In this document: in pieces, positions 36,096 to 47,703 of the stretch
How the letters are laid out: every line of letters starts with the position of its first letter
How positions within the stretch are numbered: the first letter of the stretch is position 1
NCBI RefSeq assembly: GCF_947488945.1
Contig: NZ_CANLBS010000027.1
Span: forward strand, 1-64,000
Direction: 5' to 3'
DNA from: an uncultured Streptomyces sp.
GTDB lineage: Bacteria; Actinomycetota; Actinomycetes; Streptomycetales; Streptomycetaceae
Length of the DNA: 64,000 nt
The notes under the pieces: model-generated
Told to the model about the DNA's origin: nothing
Databases searched by the model: none
Seen by the model: only the letters and a program-made list of their open reading frames with translations
Program-made: the position numbers and the translations under genes

Positions 36096-36884
36096 GTGGT
36101 CAGCAGCGATCAGCGGCGGCGGCAGCTCGCCCGGGAGAAGTTCGAGCGGCAGCAGCAGCGCCGTGAGGAGGCCCGGCGCAGGACCAGGCGTCTCACCGCC
36201 ATCATCGCCTCCGCGGTCGCCGTGGTCGCGGTGATAGGAGTCGGCAGCTACCTCGTCGTCTCCGGCGACGACGACACCAAGACCGACGCCGCGGCGGCGT
36301 CCGCCTCGTCCTCGCCGTCGGCCGCGCCGAGCGAGAGCGCGGTCCCGGAGCCGGAGATGGCGATCGACAAGAAGGCGTCGTACACCATGTCCCTCGCGAC
36401 GGGTCAGGGCGACATCGCGTTCACGATGGACGCGGCGAAGACCCCGCACACGGCGAACTCCTTCAAGGCGCTCGCCGACAAGAAGTTCTTCGACGGCACC
36501 ACGTGCCACCGCCTGACCACCCAGGGCATCTTCGTCCTCCAGTGCGGCGACCCCAACGGCGACGGCACCGGCGGGCCGGGGTACACGATCCCGGACGAGA
36601 ACCTCGACGCGCTCGGCAAGGCCGGCTCCGACGGCACGGTGACCTTCCCGGCGGGCACGGTCGCGATGGCCAACACCGGGCAGCCGAACAGCGGCGGCAG
36701 CCAGTTCTTCCTCGTCTACAAGGACACCAAGCTGCCCCCGACGTACACCCCGTTCGGCACGATGGACGACGCCTCGCTGAAGGTGGTCGAGAAGATCGCC
36801 GCGGGCGGGGTCGCGGGCGACGCCGGTGACGGCGCCCCGAAGAAGCCGGTCGCGGTGGAGAAGGCGACCGTCGCGAAGAAGTGA
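36096..36884 (+). CDS. Membrane-anchored cyclophilin-type peptidyl-prolyl isomerase
   Basis: Catalyses cis/trans isomerisation of proline peptide bonds, probably outside the membrane. A basic cytoplasmic coiled-coil leader (SSDQRRRQLAREKFERQQQ) precedes a membrane helix at about 34-56. A Ser/Ala linker (64-82) and the cyclophilin domain follow (TPHTANSFKALADKKFFDGTTCHR, NSGGSQFFL). The GTG at 36096 has AAGGAGA 7 nt upstream. At 262 residues it resembles the mycobacterial PpiB-type protein with a transmembrane anchor. It is followed by a strong hairpin. Confidence 0.92.
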   Translation: MVSSDQRRRQLAREKFERQQQRREEARRRTRRLTAIIASAVAVVAVIGVGSYLVVSGDDDTKTDAAAASASSSPSAAPSESAVPEPEMAIDKKASYTMSLATGQGDIAFTMDAAKTPHTANSFKALADKKFFDGTTCHRLTTQGIFVLQCGDPNGDGTGGPGYTIPDENLDALGKAGSDGTVTFPAGTVAMANTGQPNSGGSQFFLVYKDTKLPPTYTPFGTMDDASLKVVEKIAAGGVAGDAGDGAPKKPVAVEKATVAKK

Positions 36885-36898
36885 CGGCGGGTCCTCCC

Positions 36899-36932
36899 GC
36901 TCCGGCGGCCGGGTGCGCCCGGCCGCCGGAGC
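36899..36932 (+). terminator. Terminator after the cyclophilin gene
   Basis: GCTCCGGCGGCCGGG and its exact complement form a 15-bp stem with a TGCG loop, 14 nt downstream of the stop. Confidence 0.7.
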
Positions 36933-37094
36933 CTCCCGGACCGCACCGGAGAATTTCGGCCGTGCGGAGTGCGGACAGCCGGGCTGCCCGTCGCCTAGAT
37001 TGGCGTGGTGCAGGGCGGGCGGTGCCCGCCCCCGAGAAAACTGTGGACGATGCCCGGGGGTGAATCCTCGTGGGCATCAGGTGGAGGAGGCGCT

Positions 37095-38324
37095 GTGAGC
37101 AGCGACCCGTGGGGCCGCGTCGACGAGACGGGCACCGTGTACGTGCGTACGGCCGACGGAGAGCAGGTCGTCGGATCGTGGCAGGCCGGTTCGCCCGAGG
37201 AGGCGTTGGCCTATTTCGAGCGCAAGTACGAGGGCTTGGTGGTCGAGATCGGCCTCCTCGAAAAGCGGGTGAAGACCACCGATCTGTCGTCCAAGGACGC
37301 GACGGCGGCCATCGACCATCTGCGTCAGCAGGTGGACGAGCACCACGCCGTGGGCGACCTGGCGGCCCTGCGCGTCCGGCTGGACGCGCTGGTCGCGACC
37401 GTCGGCGCGCGCCGCGAGGAGCGCAAGGTCCTCAAGGCCCGGCAGGCCGAGGAGGCGAAGGCGTCCAAGGAAGCCCTGGTCACCGAGGCCGAGCAGCTCG
37501 CGCAGAGCGAGCAGTGGCGTTCGGCCGGTGAGCGGCTGCGGGCGCTGGTGGACATCTGGAAGGGTCTCCCCCGCCTGGACCGCAAGTCGGACGACGAGCT
37601 GTGGCACCGCTTCTCGCACGCCCGGTCCGCGTTCTCCAAGCGCCGCAAGGCCCACTTCGCCTCGCTGGACGCCCAGCGCGAGGAGGCCCGCAAGGTCAAG
37701 GAGAAGCTGGTCACGGAGGCCGAGTCGCTCGCCCGCTCCACCGAGTGGGCCGCGACGGCCGCGCGTTACCGCGACCTGATGACGGAGTGGAAGGCGGCGG
37801 GCCGCGCCCAGCGCGAGGCCGAGGACGAGCTGTGGAACCGTTTCCGCGGCGCCCAGGACGTCTTCTTCGCGGCGCGCGGTGAGGTCTTCGCCGAGCGTGA
37901 CGCCGAGCAGGGCGAGAACCTCAAGGTCAAGGAGGAGATCGCCGCCGAGGCCGAGAAGCTGGTCCCGGTGAAGGACCTCAAGGCGTCCCGCGCCGCGTTC
38001 CGGGCGCTCAACGAGCGCTGGGAGGCCGTCGGCCACGTCCCGCGGGACGCGCGGCCGAAGGTCGAGGGCCGGATGCAGGCCGTCGAGCGGGCCCTGCAGG
38101 AGGCCGAGGAGTCGGAGTGGCGCCGGACCAACCCGGAGGCGCGGGCCCGCGCCGCGGGTCTGACCGGTCAGCTCCAGGCGGCCGTGGACAAACTGCGCGG
38201 ACAGATCGACGCCGCGCGTGCCTCGGGCAACAACGCCCGTGCGGACAAGCTGTCCCGTGAGCTGGAGGGCCGGCAGGCGCTGCTCGACCAGGCGCTCAAG
38301 GGCCTGGAGGAGTTCGGCGGCTGA
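37095..38324 (+). CDS. DUF349 domain-containing coiled-coil protein
   Basis: Function unknown. The 409 residues contain three or so tandem DUF349 repeats (about 125-340), helical units with W-K-x-G/A motifs such as LRALVDIWKGLPRLDRKSDD, DLMTEWKAAGRAQREAED and LNERWEAVGHVPRD. A leading beta segment (VDETGTVYVRTADGEQVVGSW) and a C-terminal coiled coil ending LKGLEEFGG flank them. The GTG at 37095 has GAGGAGG 4 nt upstream. It stands opposite relA, as in other Streptomyces, and shares a terminator with it. Confidence 0.9.
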   Translation: MSSDPWGRVDETGTVYVRTADGEQVVGSWQAGSPEEALAYFERKYEGLVVEIGLLEKRVKTTDLSSKDATAAIDHLRQQVDEHHAVGDLAALRVRLDALVATVGARREERKVLKARQAEEAKASKEALVTEAEQLAQSEQWRSAGERLRALVDIWKGLPRLDRKSDDELWHRFSHARSAFSKRRKAHFASLDAQREEARKVKEKLVTEAESLARSTEWAATAARYRDLMTEWKAAGRAQREAEDELWNRFRGAQDVFFAARGEVFAERDAEQGENLKVKEEIAAEAEKLVPVKDLKASRAAFRALNERWEAVGHVPRDARPKVEGRMQAVERALQEAEESEWRRTNPEARARAAGLTGQLQAAVDKLRGQIDAARASGNNARADKLSRELEGRQALLDQALKGLEEFGG

Positions 38325-38347
38325 CACCGCCCGCGCACCGCGCACGA

Positions 38348-38387
38348 CGAGCAGGGCCCCGGTAGCACGTAGCCGGGGCCCTGCTCG
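38348..38387. terminator. Bidirectional terminator between the DUF349 gene and relA
   Basis: CGAGCAGGGCCCCGG (38348-38362) pairs with its complement at 38373-38387 over a 10-nt loop. It lies between the two convergent stops and can serve both. Confidence 0.7.
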
Positions 38388-38405
38388 CTGTTGTGCGTGC
38401 CCCGG

Positions 38406-40943
<2,538 letters not shown>

Positions 40944-41038
40944 GAGCGCTCCTCGTGCGGTTCCGGGCTCCCCGGAAGGCCATCGTATCGAGCCCCCGGC
41001 CGGACCTCGCCCGGGGACGGCGGGACTTCCGCAACGCG

Positions 41039-41072
41039 GAACGGGCACCCGGATGTTCCCGGGTGCCCGTTC
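41039..41072 (-). terminator. apt terminator hairpin
   Basis: GAACGGGCACCCGG pairs with CCGGGTGCCCGTTC over a 6-nt loop, 17 nt after the apt stop. It separates apt from relA, implying that relA also has its own promoter. Confidence 0.65.
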
Positions 41073-41089
41073 GCCGCGTGTGCGGGCGG

Positions 41090-41641
41090 TCAGACGGTGA
41101 TCAGCGCTTCCAGCGGAGCGCCGTCGAGCGCCGCCTCCAGGCGGGCCCGGCCGTCCAGGAAGCCGAGCTCCATGAGGACCGCGACGCCCGCGACCTGCGC
41201 GCCCGCGCGACGGATCAGTTCCAGCGACGCCTCGGCGGTGCCGCCGGTGGCGAGCACGTCGTCGATGACCATGATCCGGTCGTCGGCGCTGAGGTCCTCC
41301 GCGTGGATCTCGATCTCGGCGGTGCCGTACTCCAGCTCGTACGCCTGGCTCAGGGTGGCGCCGGGGAGCTTGCCCGCCTTGCGGACCGGGACGAAGCCCA
41401 GGCCGGCGCGGACGGCGACCGGTGCGGCCAGGATGAAGCCGCGGGCCTCCAGGCCGACGATCCGGGTCGCGCCGTGCTTGGCGCACAGCTCGGCCAGCGC
41501 GTCGGTGAGCGCGGAGAAGGCGGCCGGGTCCGCGAGCAGCGGGGTGATGTCCTTGAAGACGACCCCCGGCTTCGGGTAGTCCGCGACGTCGCGGATACGG
41601 CTGAGCAGCAGCTCGCGGACCGATTCGGTGGTGCTGGTCAT
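41090..41641 (-). CDS. apt: Adenine phosphoribosyltransferase
   Basis: Salvages adenine to AMP with PRPP. The PRPP-binding motif VIDDVLATGGT is at 125-135. The segments FKDITPLL (29-36) and GLEARGFI (63-70) are typical of Apt. Length 183 is standard. Its ATG overlaps the secF stop (ATGA). The secD-secF-apt-relA order is conserved in Streptomyces and links protein export, purine salvage and alarmone genes by position only. Confidence 0.95.
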   Translation of the reverse strand: MTSTTESVRELLLSRIRDVADYPKPGVVFKDITPLLADPAAFSALTDALAELCAKHGATRIVGLEARGFILAAPVAVRAGLGFVPVRKAGKLPGATLSQAYELEYGTAEIEIHAEDLSADDRIMVIDDVLATGGTAEASLELIRRAGAQVAGVAVLMELGFLDGRARLEAALDGAPLEALITV

Positions 41642-42717
41642 CGGCGCCTTCCTCCGTGCCGGCCCGCCGTGGCCCCGGCGGTCTCGGCGTCCTCGTCGGC
41701 GCCGTCCTGCGTGTCGTCGTCGTACTCCTCGGTCTCACCCTTGGCCGCGGCGGCGGCGCGCTTGGCGAGGATCCGCTTGCGCAGCGCCTTCATCTGCGGG
41801 TCGCGTTCCTTGAGGTCGGCGACGAGCGGGGTGGCGATGAAGATCGAGGAGTAGGCGCCGGCGGCGAGGCCGACGAAGAGCGACAGCGAGATGTCGTTCA
41901 GCATGCCGGCGCCGAGGACGCCGCCGCCGATGAACAGCAGGCCGCCGACCGGCAGCAGCGCGACCACGGTGGTGTTGATGGAGCGGACCAGCGTGCTGTT
42001 GATCGACTTGTTGGCGATCTCGCTGTAGGTGTAGCGGGTCTGCTTGGTGATCCCCTTCTGGCCCTCCTTGAGGCTGTCGAAGACGACGACCGTGTCGTAG
42101 AGGGAGTAACCGAGGATGGTGAGCAGGCCGATCACGGTGCCCGGGGTGACCTCGAAGCCGACCAGGGCGTAGACGCCGACCGTGATGGTGATGTCGTGGA
42201 TCAGGGCGACGAGCGCCGCCACGGCCATCCGCCACTCGAAGGCGATGGCCAGGTAGATCACCACCAGGACCATGAAGACCCCGAGGCCGGTCCACGCCTT
42301 GTTGGCGATCTGCTCGCCCCAGCTCGGGCCGACCAGGTCCGCGTTGATCTTGTTCTCCGGGACGCCGAGGTCGTCGGAGAGCTGGGTCTTGATCTCGTTG
42401 GCCTTGGCGGTGTCGACCTCGGTGATCTGGATGCGCAGACCGCCGTTGCCGAGCTCCTGGACGATCGCCTCGTGGCCGGAGGCCTCGACGGCGGCGTCGT
42501 GCGCGGCGGAGGTCGAGATCTTGGCCTTGGTGTCGGTGGTGAAGACCGCACCGCCCTTGAACTCGATGCCCATGTTCAGGCCGCCGACCGCCAGGCCGAG
42601 GATGGCCGTGATGGTGATCAGGATCGAGACGCCGTACCAGATCTTGCGCTTGCCGATGAAGTCGTAGCCGACCTCACCTCGGTACAGCCGGGCGCCGACG
42701 TTGCCGAGTCGCGACAT
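41638..42717 (-). CDS. secF: Protein translocase subunit SecF
   Basis: With SecD uses the proton gradient to assist export through SecYEG. The 359 residues have six membrane segments: the first near 25-45 (GVSILITITAILGLAVGG), a periplasmic P1 region with GIEFKGG, and a cluster of five after about 140 containing VGVYALVGFEVTPGTVIGLLTILGYSLYDTVVVFD. The ATG at 42717 is preferred over an upstream frame because SecF proteins begin SRLGNVGARLYRGE. It starts 1 nt after the secD stop. An acidic C-terminal tail (EEYDDDTQDGADEDAE) is present. Confidence 0.95.
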   Translation of the reverse strand: MSRLGNVGARLYRGEVGYDFIGKRKIWYGVSILITITAILGLAVGGLNMGIEFKGGAVFTTDTKAKISTSAAHDAAVEASGHEAIVQELGNGGLRIQITEVDTAKANEIKTQLSDDLGVPENKINADLVGPSWGEQIANKAWTGLGVFMVLVVIYLAIAFEWRMAVAALVALIHDITITVGVYALVGFEVTPGTVIGLLTILGYSLYDTVVVFDSLKEGQKGITKQTRYTYSEIANKSINSTLVRSINTTVVALLPVGGLLFIGGGVLGAGMLNDISLSLFVGLAAGAYSSIFIATPLVADLKERDPQMKALRKRILAKRAAAAAKGETEEYDDDTQDGADEDAETAGATAGRHGGRRR

Positions 42718-42718
42718 C

Positions 42719-44500
42719 TCACGCCTCCTTCGGGTCGGTGGAAGCGGGGACACGGCGCGAGCGGCGCAGCGGGGGCTTGGCGCCGAGCCGCTTCGGGTCC
42801 AGGCCGGACCACGGGTGACCGCTGGAGAAGAACTTCGTCCGGCCCATCAGCGTCATGACCGGCTTGGTGAAGAGGAAGACCACCACGACGTCGAGCAGCG
42901 TGGTGAGACCCAGCGTGAAGGCGAAGCCCTGGACCTTGCCGACGGTGACCACGAAGAGCACCGCGGCGGCGAGGAACGACACGAAGTCGGAGACCAGGAT
43001 GGTGCGCCGGGCGCGCGGCCAGGCGCGCTCGATGGCCGGGCGGAGGGTGCGGCCCTCGCGGATCTCGTCTCTCACCCGTTCGAAGTACACGATGAACGAG
43101 TCCGCGGTGATGCCGATGGCGACGATGGCTCCGCAGACGGCCGGCAGGTTCAGCGCGAAGCCGATGGCCGGGCCGAGCAGGGCCATGATCGTGTAGGTCA
43201 GGATGCCGGAGGCCAGGAGGCTCAGCAGCGCGATGACCGCGAGACCGCGGTAGTAGGCGACCAGGTAGATCACCACGAGCGCGAGTCCGATGGCGCCGGC
43301 GATCAGGCCCGCCTGGAGCTGCTCCCCGCCGAGGGCGGCCGTCACGGTGGTGACGCTCGCCTCCGTGAAGGTCAGCGGGAGCGCGCCGTACGACAGGATG
43401 TTGCCGAGGTCCTCGGCCGACTGCTGGTCGAAGTTGCCCGAGATCTGGGCGTTGGCCGAGAGGGCCGTGGCGACCGAGGGCGCCGAGACCACGTCGCCGT
43501 CGAGGACGATGGCGAACTGGTTCATCGGCGACTGCTGCTGCGAGAGCGTCGTCGTGATCTTGTTGAACTTCTTGGCGCCCTTGTCGGTGAACTCCATCGA
43601 CACGATCCACTCACCGGTGGTCTGGTCGATGGCGCCCTGCGCGTTGTCGACGTCGCTGCCGGAGACCGCGGCCGGGCCGAGCAGGTACTTCTCGTACGAG
43701 CCGGGGGTGTTGGAGCCGCAGGCGACGATCGAGTCGGTGGCCTTGGCGTCCTGGCCGGCCGCCGCGCGCTGCTTGGGGTCGCTGCAGTCGAGTGCGGCGA
43801 ACTCCTCCTGCAGCTTGGCGGTGGCGGGGTCCACGGAGGCGGACGGGGAAGCCGCGTCCGCCGCCGCGTCCGAGGCGGCGGCCGAGGCCGTCGCGCCGGG
43901 CGAGGCGGTCTCGTCCTTGGTGAGCGCGCCGGTGACGGCGCGCCCCTGGGTGGAAGCACTCGCCGACGGGGTGGCCGACGCGTCGGACTTCTCCCCGTCG
44001 GTGGCGGTCTCGCCGGTGGCGGAGGCGGAGGGCGAGGGCGACGCGCTGCCGGAGGGAGAGGCGCTCGGAGCCGCCGAAGCGTCGGTACCGCCGTCGGCGA
44101 CCGTCAGAACGGGCCGGAAGTAGAGCTGGGCGGTGGTGCCGACCTGCTCACGGGCCTGCTCGGAGTTGGTCCCCTTGGGGATGTTCACGATGATGTTGCT
44201 GGAGCCCTGGGTCTGAACCTCGGCCTCCGACACACCGAGACCGTTGACACGCCGCTCGATGATGCCCACGGCGGTGTTCATGTTGGTCTCGTTGATCGCG
44301 TCGGGCTTGCCCGGCTGGCTCTTCGCCTGGAGCGTGATCGACGTCCCGCCCGCCAGGTCGATGCCCAGGCGCGGCGTGGTGTGGCCGGACAGGAACATCC
44401 CGCCGGTGAGCGCGACCATGGCGATCAGGATCAGGGCCAGTGAACGCCCCGGCCTCCCCTGACCGCCCGACGGCCCGCGGCCCTTCTTCGGTGCTGCCAC
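42719..44500 (-). CDS. secD: Protein translocase subunit SecD with low-complexity insert
   Basis: Partner of SecF in late translocation. The 593 residues have an N-terminal membrane helix (about 20-38), the D1 motif LGIDLAGGTSI (45-55), a long extracellular P1 region and five C-terminal membrane helices including ITADSFIVYFERVRDEIREGR. Residues 139-226 are an insertion of almost only Ser, Ala, Pro, Thr and Asp placed inside the P1 head, far longer than in E. coli SecD. The GTG start at 44500 is supported by homologues. It is followed immediately by secF. Confidence 0.95.
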   Translation of the reverse strand: MAAPKKGRGPSGGQGRPGRSLALILIAMVALTGGMFLSGHTTPRLGIDLAGGTSITLQAKSQPGKPDAINETNMNTAVGIIERRVNGLGVSEAEVQTQGSSNIIVNIPKGTNSEQAREQVGTTAQLYFRPVLTVADGGTDASAAPSASPSGSASPSPSASATGETATDGEKSDASATPSASASTQGRAVTGALTKDETASPGATASAAASDAAADAASPSASVDPATAKLQEEFAALDCSDPKQRAAAGQDAKATDSIVACGSNTPGSYEKYLLGPAAVSGSDVDNAQGAIDQTTGEWIVSMEFTDKGAKKFNKITTTLSQQQSPMNQFAIVLDGDVVSAPSVATALSANAQISGNFDQQSAEDLGNILSYGALPLTFTEASVTTVTAALGGEQLQAGLIAGAIGLALVVIYLVAYYRGLAVIALLSLLASGILTYTIMALLGPAIGFALNLPAVCGAIVAIGITADSFIVYFERVRDEIREGRTLRPAIERAWPRARRTILVSDFVSFLAAAVLFVVTVGKVQGFAFTLGLTTLLDVVVVFLFTKPVMTLMGRTKFFSSGHPWSGLDPKRLGAKPPLRRSRRVPASTDPKEA

Positions 44501-44595
44501 CTTCTCGTTTCTCCCTGTCCAACCGCTCCGCGACGGGTGGTGCCCGCGCGGCCACGAAGTGTAGTGGGGGCCTGCCCCCGCAGAAGAACGGACGG

Positions 44596-44637
44596 CCGGG
44601 GGACGCGGCGCGCCGACCGGCGTGCGGCATCCCCCGG
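44596..44637 (-). terminator. Hairpin between yajC and secD
   Basis: CCGGGGGA (44596-44603) pairs with TCCCCCGG (44630-44637), and an inner 7-bp stem with a GACC loop fills the middle. It lies 8 nt after the yajC stop. It may attenuate rather than end the transcript, since secD belongs functionally with yajC. Confidence 0.45.
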
Positions 44638-44645
44638 TTCAGCCG

Positions 44646-45110
44646 CTACTTGGCGTCGGTGTCGCCGTCGTCGGCCTTCTTGACCTCGTCGGACTTCTTG
44701 ACGTCCTCGGGCTTCGTGTCCCCGGCGTCCTCGGACTTCTTGCCGAGGTCGATCTTGGCCACGTCGTCGCCGGTCAGCGAGGAGGCGTCGTCCGGCACCA
44801 GGGTGCCGTCGGAGTCGAGGTGCTCGTCGTCGCCGTGGACGATGCGGTTGTACTCCGCGTCGTCGAGGACGGCGCCGATGGCGTTCTTCGCGTAGACGGC
44901 GTGCACGCCGGGCGCGACCTCGAGGGTGACCGTGTCGTCGTGAAGCTCCTTGACGGTGGCGTACATGCCCCCGATCGTCCGGACGCCGGTGCCGGGCTGC
45001 ATCTCGTTGCGCATCTGCGCTGCCGCCTGCTGCTTCTTCTTGGCGGACCGGGTCATCAGGAACATGGCCCCGATGAGCACGATGAAGGGGAGGAGAGTCA
45101 CGATATTCAC
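44646..45110 (-). CDS. yajC: Preprotein translocase subunit YajC
   Basis: Small SecDF-associated membrane protein. The 154 residues begin MNIVTLLPFIVLIGAMFLMT, a single membrane helix (3-20). A basic RSAKKKQQAAAQMRNEM stretch and the conserved domain follow (GVRTIGGMYATVKELHDDTVTLEVAPGV), then an acidic/lysine-rich tail (KKSEDAGDTKPEDVKKSDE) longer than usual. The GTG at 45110 is chosen because the helix must start there; GAAGGA lies 12 nt upstream. It lies between ruvB and secD. Confidence 0.93.
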   Translation of the reverse strand: MNIVTLLPFIVLIGAMFLMTRSAKKKQQAAAQMRNEMQPGTGVRTIGGMYATVKELHDDTVTLEVAPGVHAVYAKNAIGAVLDDAEYNRIVHGDDEHLDSDGTLVPDDASSLTGDDVAKIDLGKKSEDAGDTKPEDVKKSDEVKKADDGDTDAK

Positions 45111-45276
45111 GGGACGGAAATTCCTTCGCACGACCGCGCTGGAATGCGGCCTGTATCTACGGGGGTGGGCATACCGGCCTGTACGGTCGGCATCGGCGGA
45201 GTCTAAGCGAGTCCGCATCGTTGGAACAACGTCCAGGATGGCACCCTGGTTCCGCCCCCGGTCAAGCTGTGACGGA

Positions 45277-46368
45277 TCACGCCCCGAACAAGCCCGCTTG
45301 TCCCTTTGCGCCGTGCTGCGGCGGCACCAGCCCGAGGTGCGCCCACGCCGCGGGCGTCGCCACCCGCCCCCGCGGCGTCCTGGCCAGCAGTCCTTCCCGT
45401 ACGAGGAAGGGCTCGGCGACCTCCTCGACCGTCTCCCGCTCCTCCCCCACGGCGACCGCGAGCGTGGACAGGCCGACCGGGCCGCCGCCGAAGAGCTTCA
45501 GCAGCGCGCCGAGCACCGCGCGGTCGAGCCGGTCGAGGCCGCGTGCGTCGACCTCGTAGACCTTGAGCGCCGCCCCGGCGATCTCCCGGTCGATCACGCC
45601 GTCCGCCTTGACCTGGGCGTAGTCCCGGACGCGGCGCAGCAGCCGGTTGGCGATGCGGGGGGTGCCGCGGGAGCGGCCTGCGATCTCGGCGGCGCCCGCG
45701 GTGTCGATGGAGACGTCGAGCAGTCCGGCCGAGCGGTGGACGACCCGTTCCAGCTCGGCGGGGGCGTAGAACTCCATGTGTCCGGTGAAGCCGAAACGGT
45801 CCCGCAGCGGGGGTGGCAGCAGTCCGGCCCGGGTGGTGGCGCCGACCAGGGTGAACGGCGGCAGTTCGAGCGGGATGGCGGTGGCGCCGGGACCCTTGCC
45901 GACGATGACGTCGACCCGGAAGTCCTCCATCGCCATGTACAGCATCTCTTCGGCGGGCCGGGACATCCGGTGGATCTCGTCCAGGAAGAGGACCTCGCCC
46001 TCCTGGAGGGAGGAGAGGATCGCGGCGAGGTCGCCGGCGTGCTGGATGGCGGGGCCGGAGGTGATGCGGATCGGGGCGTTCATCTCGGCCGCAATGATCA
46101 TGGACAGGGTGGTCTTGCCGAGTCCGGGGGCGCCGGAGAGCAGCACGTGGTCGGCGGTGGCGCCGCGGGCGCGGGCCGCCTTGAGCACCAGGTCGAGCTG
46201 TTCGCGTACCTTCTCCTGGCCGACGAACTCCTCCAGGTCCTTGGGACGCAGGGCGGCCTCGACCGCGGTGTCCTCGCCGTCCGCGCCCGCGCCGACCAGC
46301 CGGTCGTCGTCGAAGCCGGCGGCCCCGGCGGGGGCGTCCAGCTCGGGTCCGGTCTCGTCCCAGTTCAT
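45277..46368 (-). CDS. ruvB: Holliday junction branch-migration ATPase RuvB
   Basis: Hexameric motor that pulls DNA through RuvA-bound Holliday junctions. Walker A is GAPGLGKTT (79-87) and Walker B is LFLDEIHRM, with sensor segment VGATTRAGLLPPPLRDRFG and a winged-helix C-terminus (REGLLARTPRGRVATPAAW). The first 40 residues are a variable acidic leader. 363 residues is normal for actinobacteria. It follows ruvA by 36 nt in the ruvC-ruvA-ruvB operon. Confidence 0.97.
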   Translation of the reverse strand: MNWDETGPELDAPAGAAGFDDDRLVGAGADGEDTAVEAALRPKDLEEFVGQEKVREQLDLVLKAARARGATADHVLLSGAPGLGKTTLSMIIAAEMNAPIRITSGPAIQHAGDLAAILSSLQEGEVLFLDEIHRMSRPAEEMLYMAMEDFRVDVIVGKGPGATAIPLELPPFTLVGATTRAGLLPPPLRDRFGFTGHMEFYAPAELERVVHRSAGLLDVSIDTAGAAEIAGRSRGTPRIANRLLRRVRDYAQVKADGVIDREIAGAALKVYEVDARGLDRLDRAVLGALLKLFGGGPVGLSTLAVAVGEERETVEEVAEPFLVREGLLARTPRGRVATPAAWAHLGLVPPQHGAKGQAGLFGA

Positions 46369-46404
46369 CGGGTCAGTCCTGCCTCGGGGGTGTCGGGTGC
46401 CGGA

Positions 46405-47031
46405 TCAGCGGGTGCGGTTGAGGGTCTGCAGCGCGGCGCGCAGCAGCTGCGGCACGGGCGGCCTCGTCCCCCCGGCGACCGCGGCCTCCGCCTGCGGGGT
46501 GACGGCCGCTACCGCCTCCTCGGCCTCGCGGCTCGCGTAACCGAGGCCGATGAGCGCCGCCTGGAGCTGCTCGCGCCAGTCCGGGGCCGCGTGGACGACG
46601 GGCCCCTGCTGCCCGATGTGGGCGCCCACGGGCCCGCCGAGCTTGTCCTTGAGCTCCAGCAGCAGCTTCTGGGCGCCCTTCTTCCCGATGCCGGAGACCG
46701 CCATCAGCGCCTTCTCGTCGCCGGTGGAGAAGGCGAGGCGCAGGGCGTCCGGGCTGTGGGTGGCGAGCATGGCCTGGGCGAGCCGGGGGCCGACGCCGCT
46801 CGCGGTCTGGAGCGTTTCGAAGACCTGGCGCTCGTCGTCGTCGGCGAAGCCGTACAGCGTGAGCGAGTCCTCCCGCACCACGAGGGAGGTGGCGAGCCGG
46901 GCCTGGCCGCCGAGGCGCAGGTCGGCGAGGGTGCGCGGGGTGCACTGGACGGCCATGCCGATGCCGCCGACCTCGATCACGGCCGTGGTCGTGGCGAGGG
47001 CGGCCACCGGGCCGGAGACGAAGGCGATCAT
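46405..47031 (-). CDS. ruvA: Holliday junction branch-migration protein RuvA
   Basis: Tetrameric junction-binding protein. It has an N-terminal OB domain (MIAFVSGPVAAL to VREDSLTLYGFAD), two helix-hairpin-helix motifs (LQTASGVGPRLAQAML and LMAVSGIGKKGAQKLLLEL), and a C-terminal RuvB-binding helical domain (QAALIGLGYASREAEEAV). The ATG at 47031 overlaps the ruvC stop and gives 208 residues. It is coupled to ruvC and precedes ruvB. Confidence 0.96.
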   Translation of the reverse strand: MIAFVSGPVAALATTTAVIEVGGIGMAVQCTPRTLADLRLGGQARLATSLVVREDSLTLYGFADDDERQVFETLQTASGVGPRLAQAMLATHSPDALRLAFSTGDEKALMAVSGIGKKGAQKLLLELKDKLGGPVGAHIGQQGPVVHAAPDWREQLQAALIGLGYASREAEEAVAAVTPQAEAAVAGGTRPPVPQLLRAALQTLNRTR

Positions 47032-47561
47032 GCGGTGCGGCCTTTCAGCGTGCGGTGGGCGGCGACGGCCTGCTGCAGACGGTTCTGCGCGGGGGTGCGC
47101 CAGATGTGGCAGATGGCCAGGGCGAGGGCGTCGGCGGCGTCGGCGGGTCTGGGCGGGGCGTCGAGCCGGAGCAGCCGGGTGACCATGGCTCCGACCTGCG
47201 CCTTGTCGGCCCGGCCCGACCCGGTGACGGCGGCCTTGACCTCGCTGGGGGTGTGCAGGGCGACAGGGATGCCCCGCCGCGCCGCGCAGAGCATGGCGAC
47301 GGCGCTGGCCTGGGCGGTGCCCATCACGGTGCGGACGTTGTGCTGGGCGAAGACCCGCTCGACGGCGACGAACCGCGGGCGGTACTCGTCGAGCCAGCGC
47401 TCGATGCCCTGCTCGACGGCGACCAGCCGGTCGCCGAGCTCGGCGTCGGACGGGGTGCGCACAACGCCGACGCCGAGCATGGTCAGGGGCCGGCCCGCGA
47501 CGCCCTCGACCACGCCGACCCCGCACCGGGTCAGCCCCGGGTCCACGCCGAGTACCCGCAT
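47028..47561 (-). CDS. ruvC: Holliday junction resolvase RuvC
   Basis: Dimeric endonuclease that cuts Holliday junctions. Catalytic acidic residues are recognisable: D7 in VLGVDPGLTRCG, the glutamate in VAVERVFAQHN, and the C-terminal pair in DAADALALAICH. The 177 residues fit the family. It is first of the ruvCAB set, separated from the YebC-family gene by a strong hairpin. Confidence 0.96.
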   Translation of the reverse strand: MRVLGVDPGLTRCGVGVVEGVAGRPLTMLGVGVVRTPSDAELGDRLVAVEQGIERWLDEYRPRFVAVERVFAQHNVRTVMGTAQASAVAMLCAARRGIPVALHTPSEVKAAVTGSGRADKAQVGAMVTRLLRLDAPPRPADAADALALAICHIWRTPAQNRLQQAVAAHRTLKGRTA

Positions 47562-47627
47562 GGGGCTCCCCCTGTCCTCACCGCTCGGTCAACTGTTCCC
47601 GCAGGCTACCGGGCGGCAGTGACAAGG

Positions 47628-47665
47628 CGACGGGCCGACGGGGGTGTGTCCCCGTCGGCCCGTCG
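47628..47665 (-). terminator. Terminator of the YebC-family gene
   Basis: CGACGGGCCGACGGGG (47628-47643) pairs with its complement at 47650-47665 over a 6-nt loop, 38 nt after the stop. Confidence 0.7.
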
Positions 47666-47703
47666 TGCTCCGCGTCGGCGGAGGACGTCACTGCGGCGCC
47701 CGG

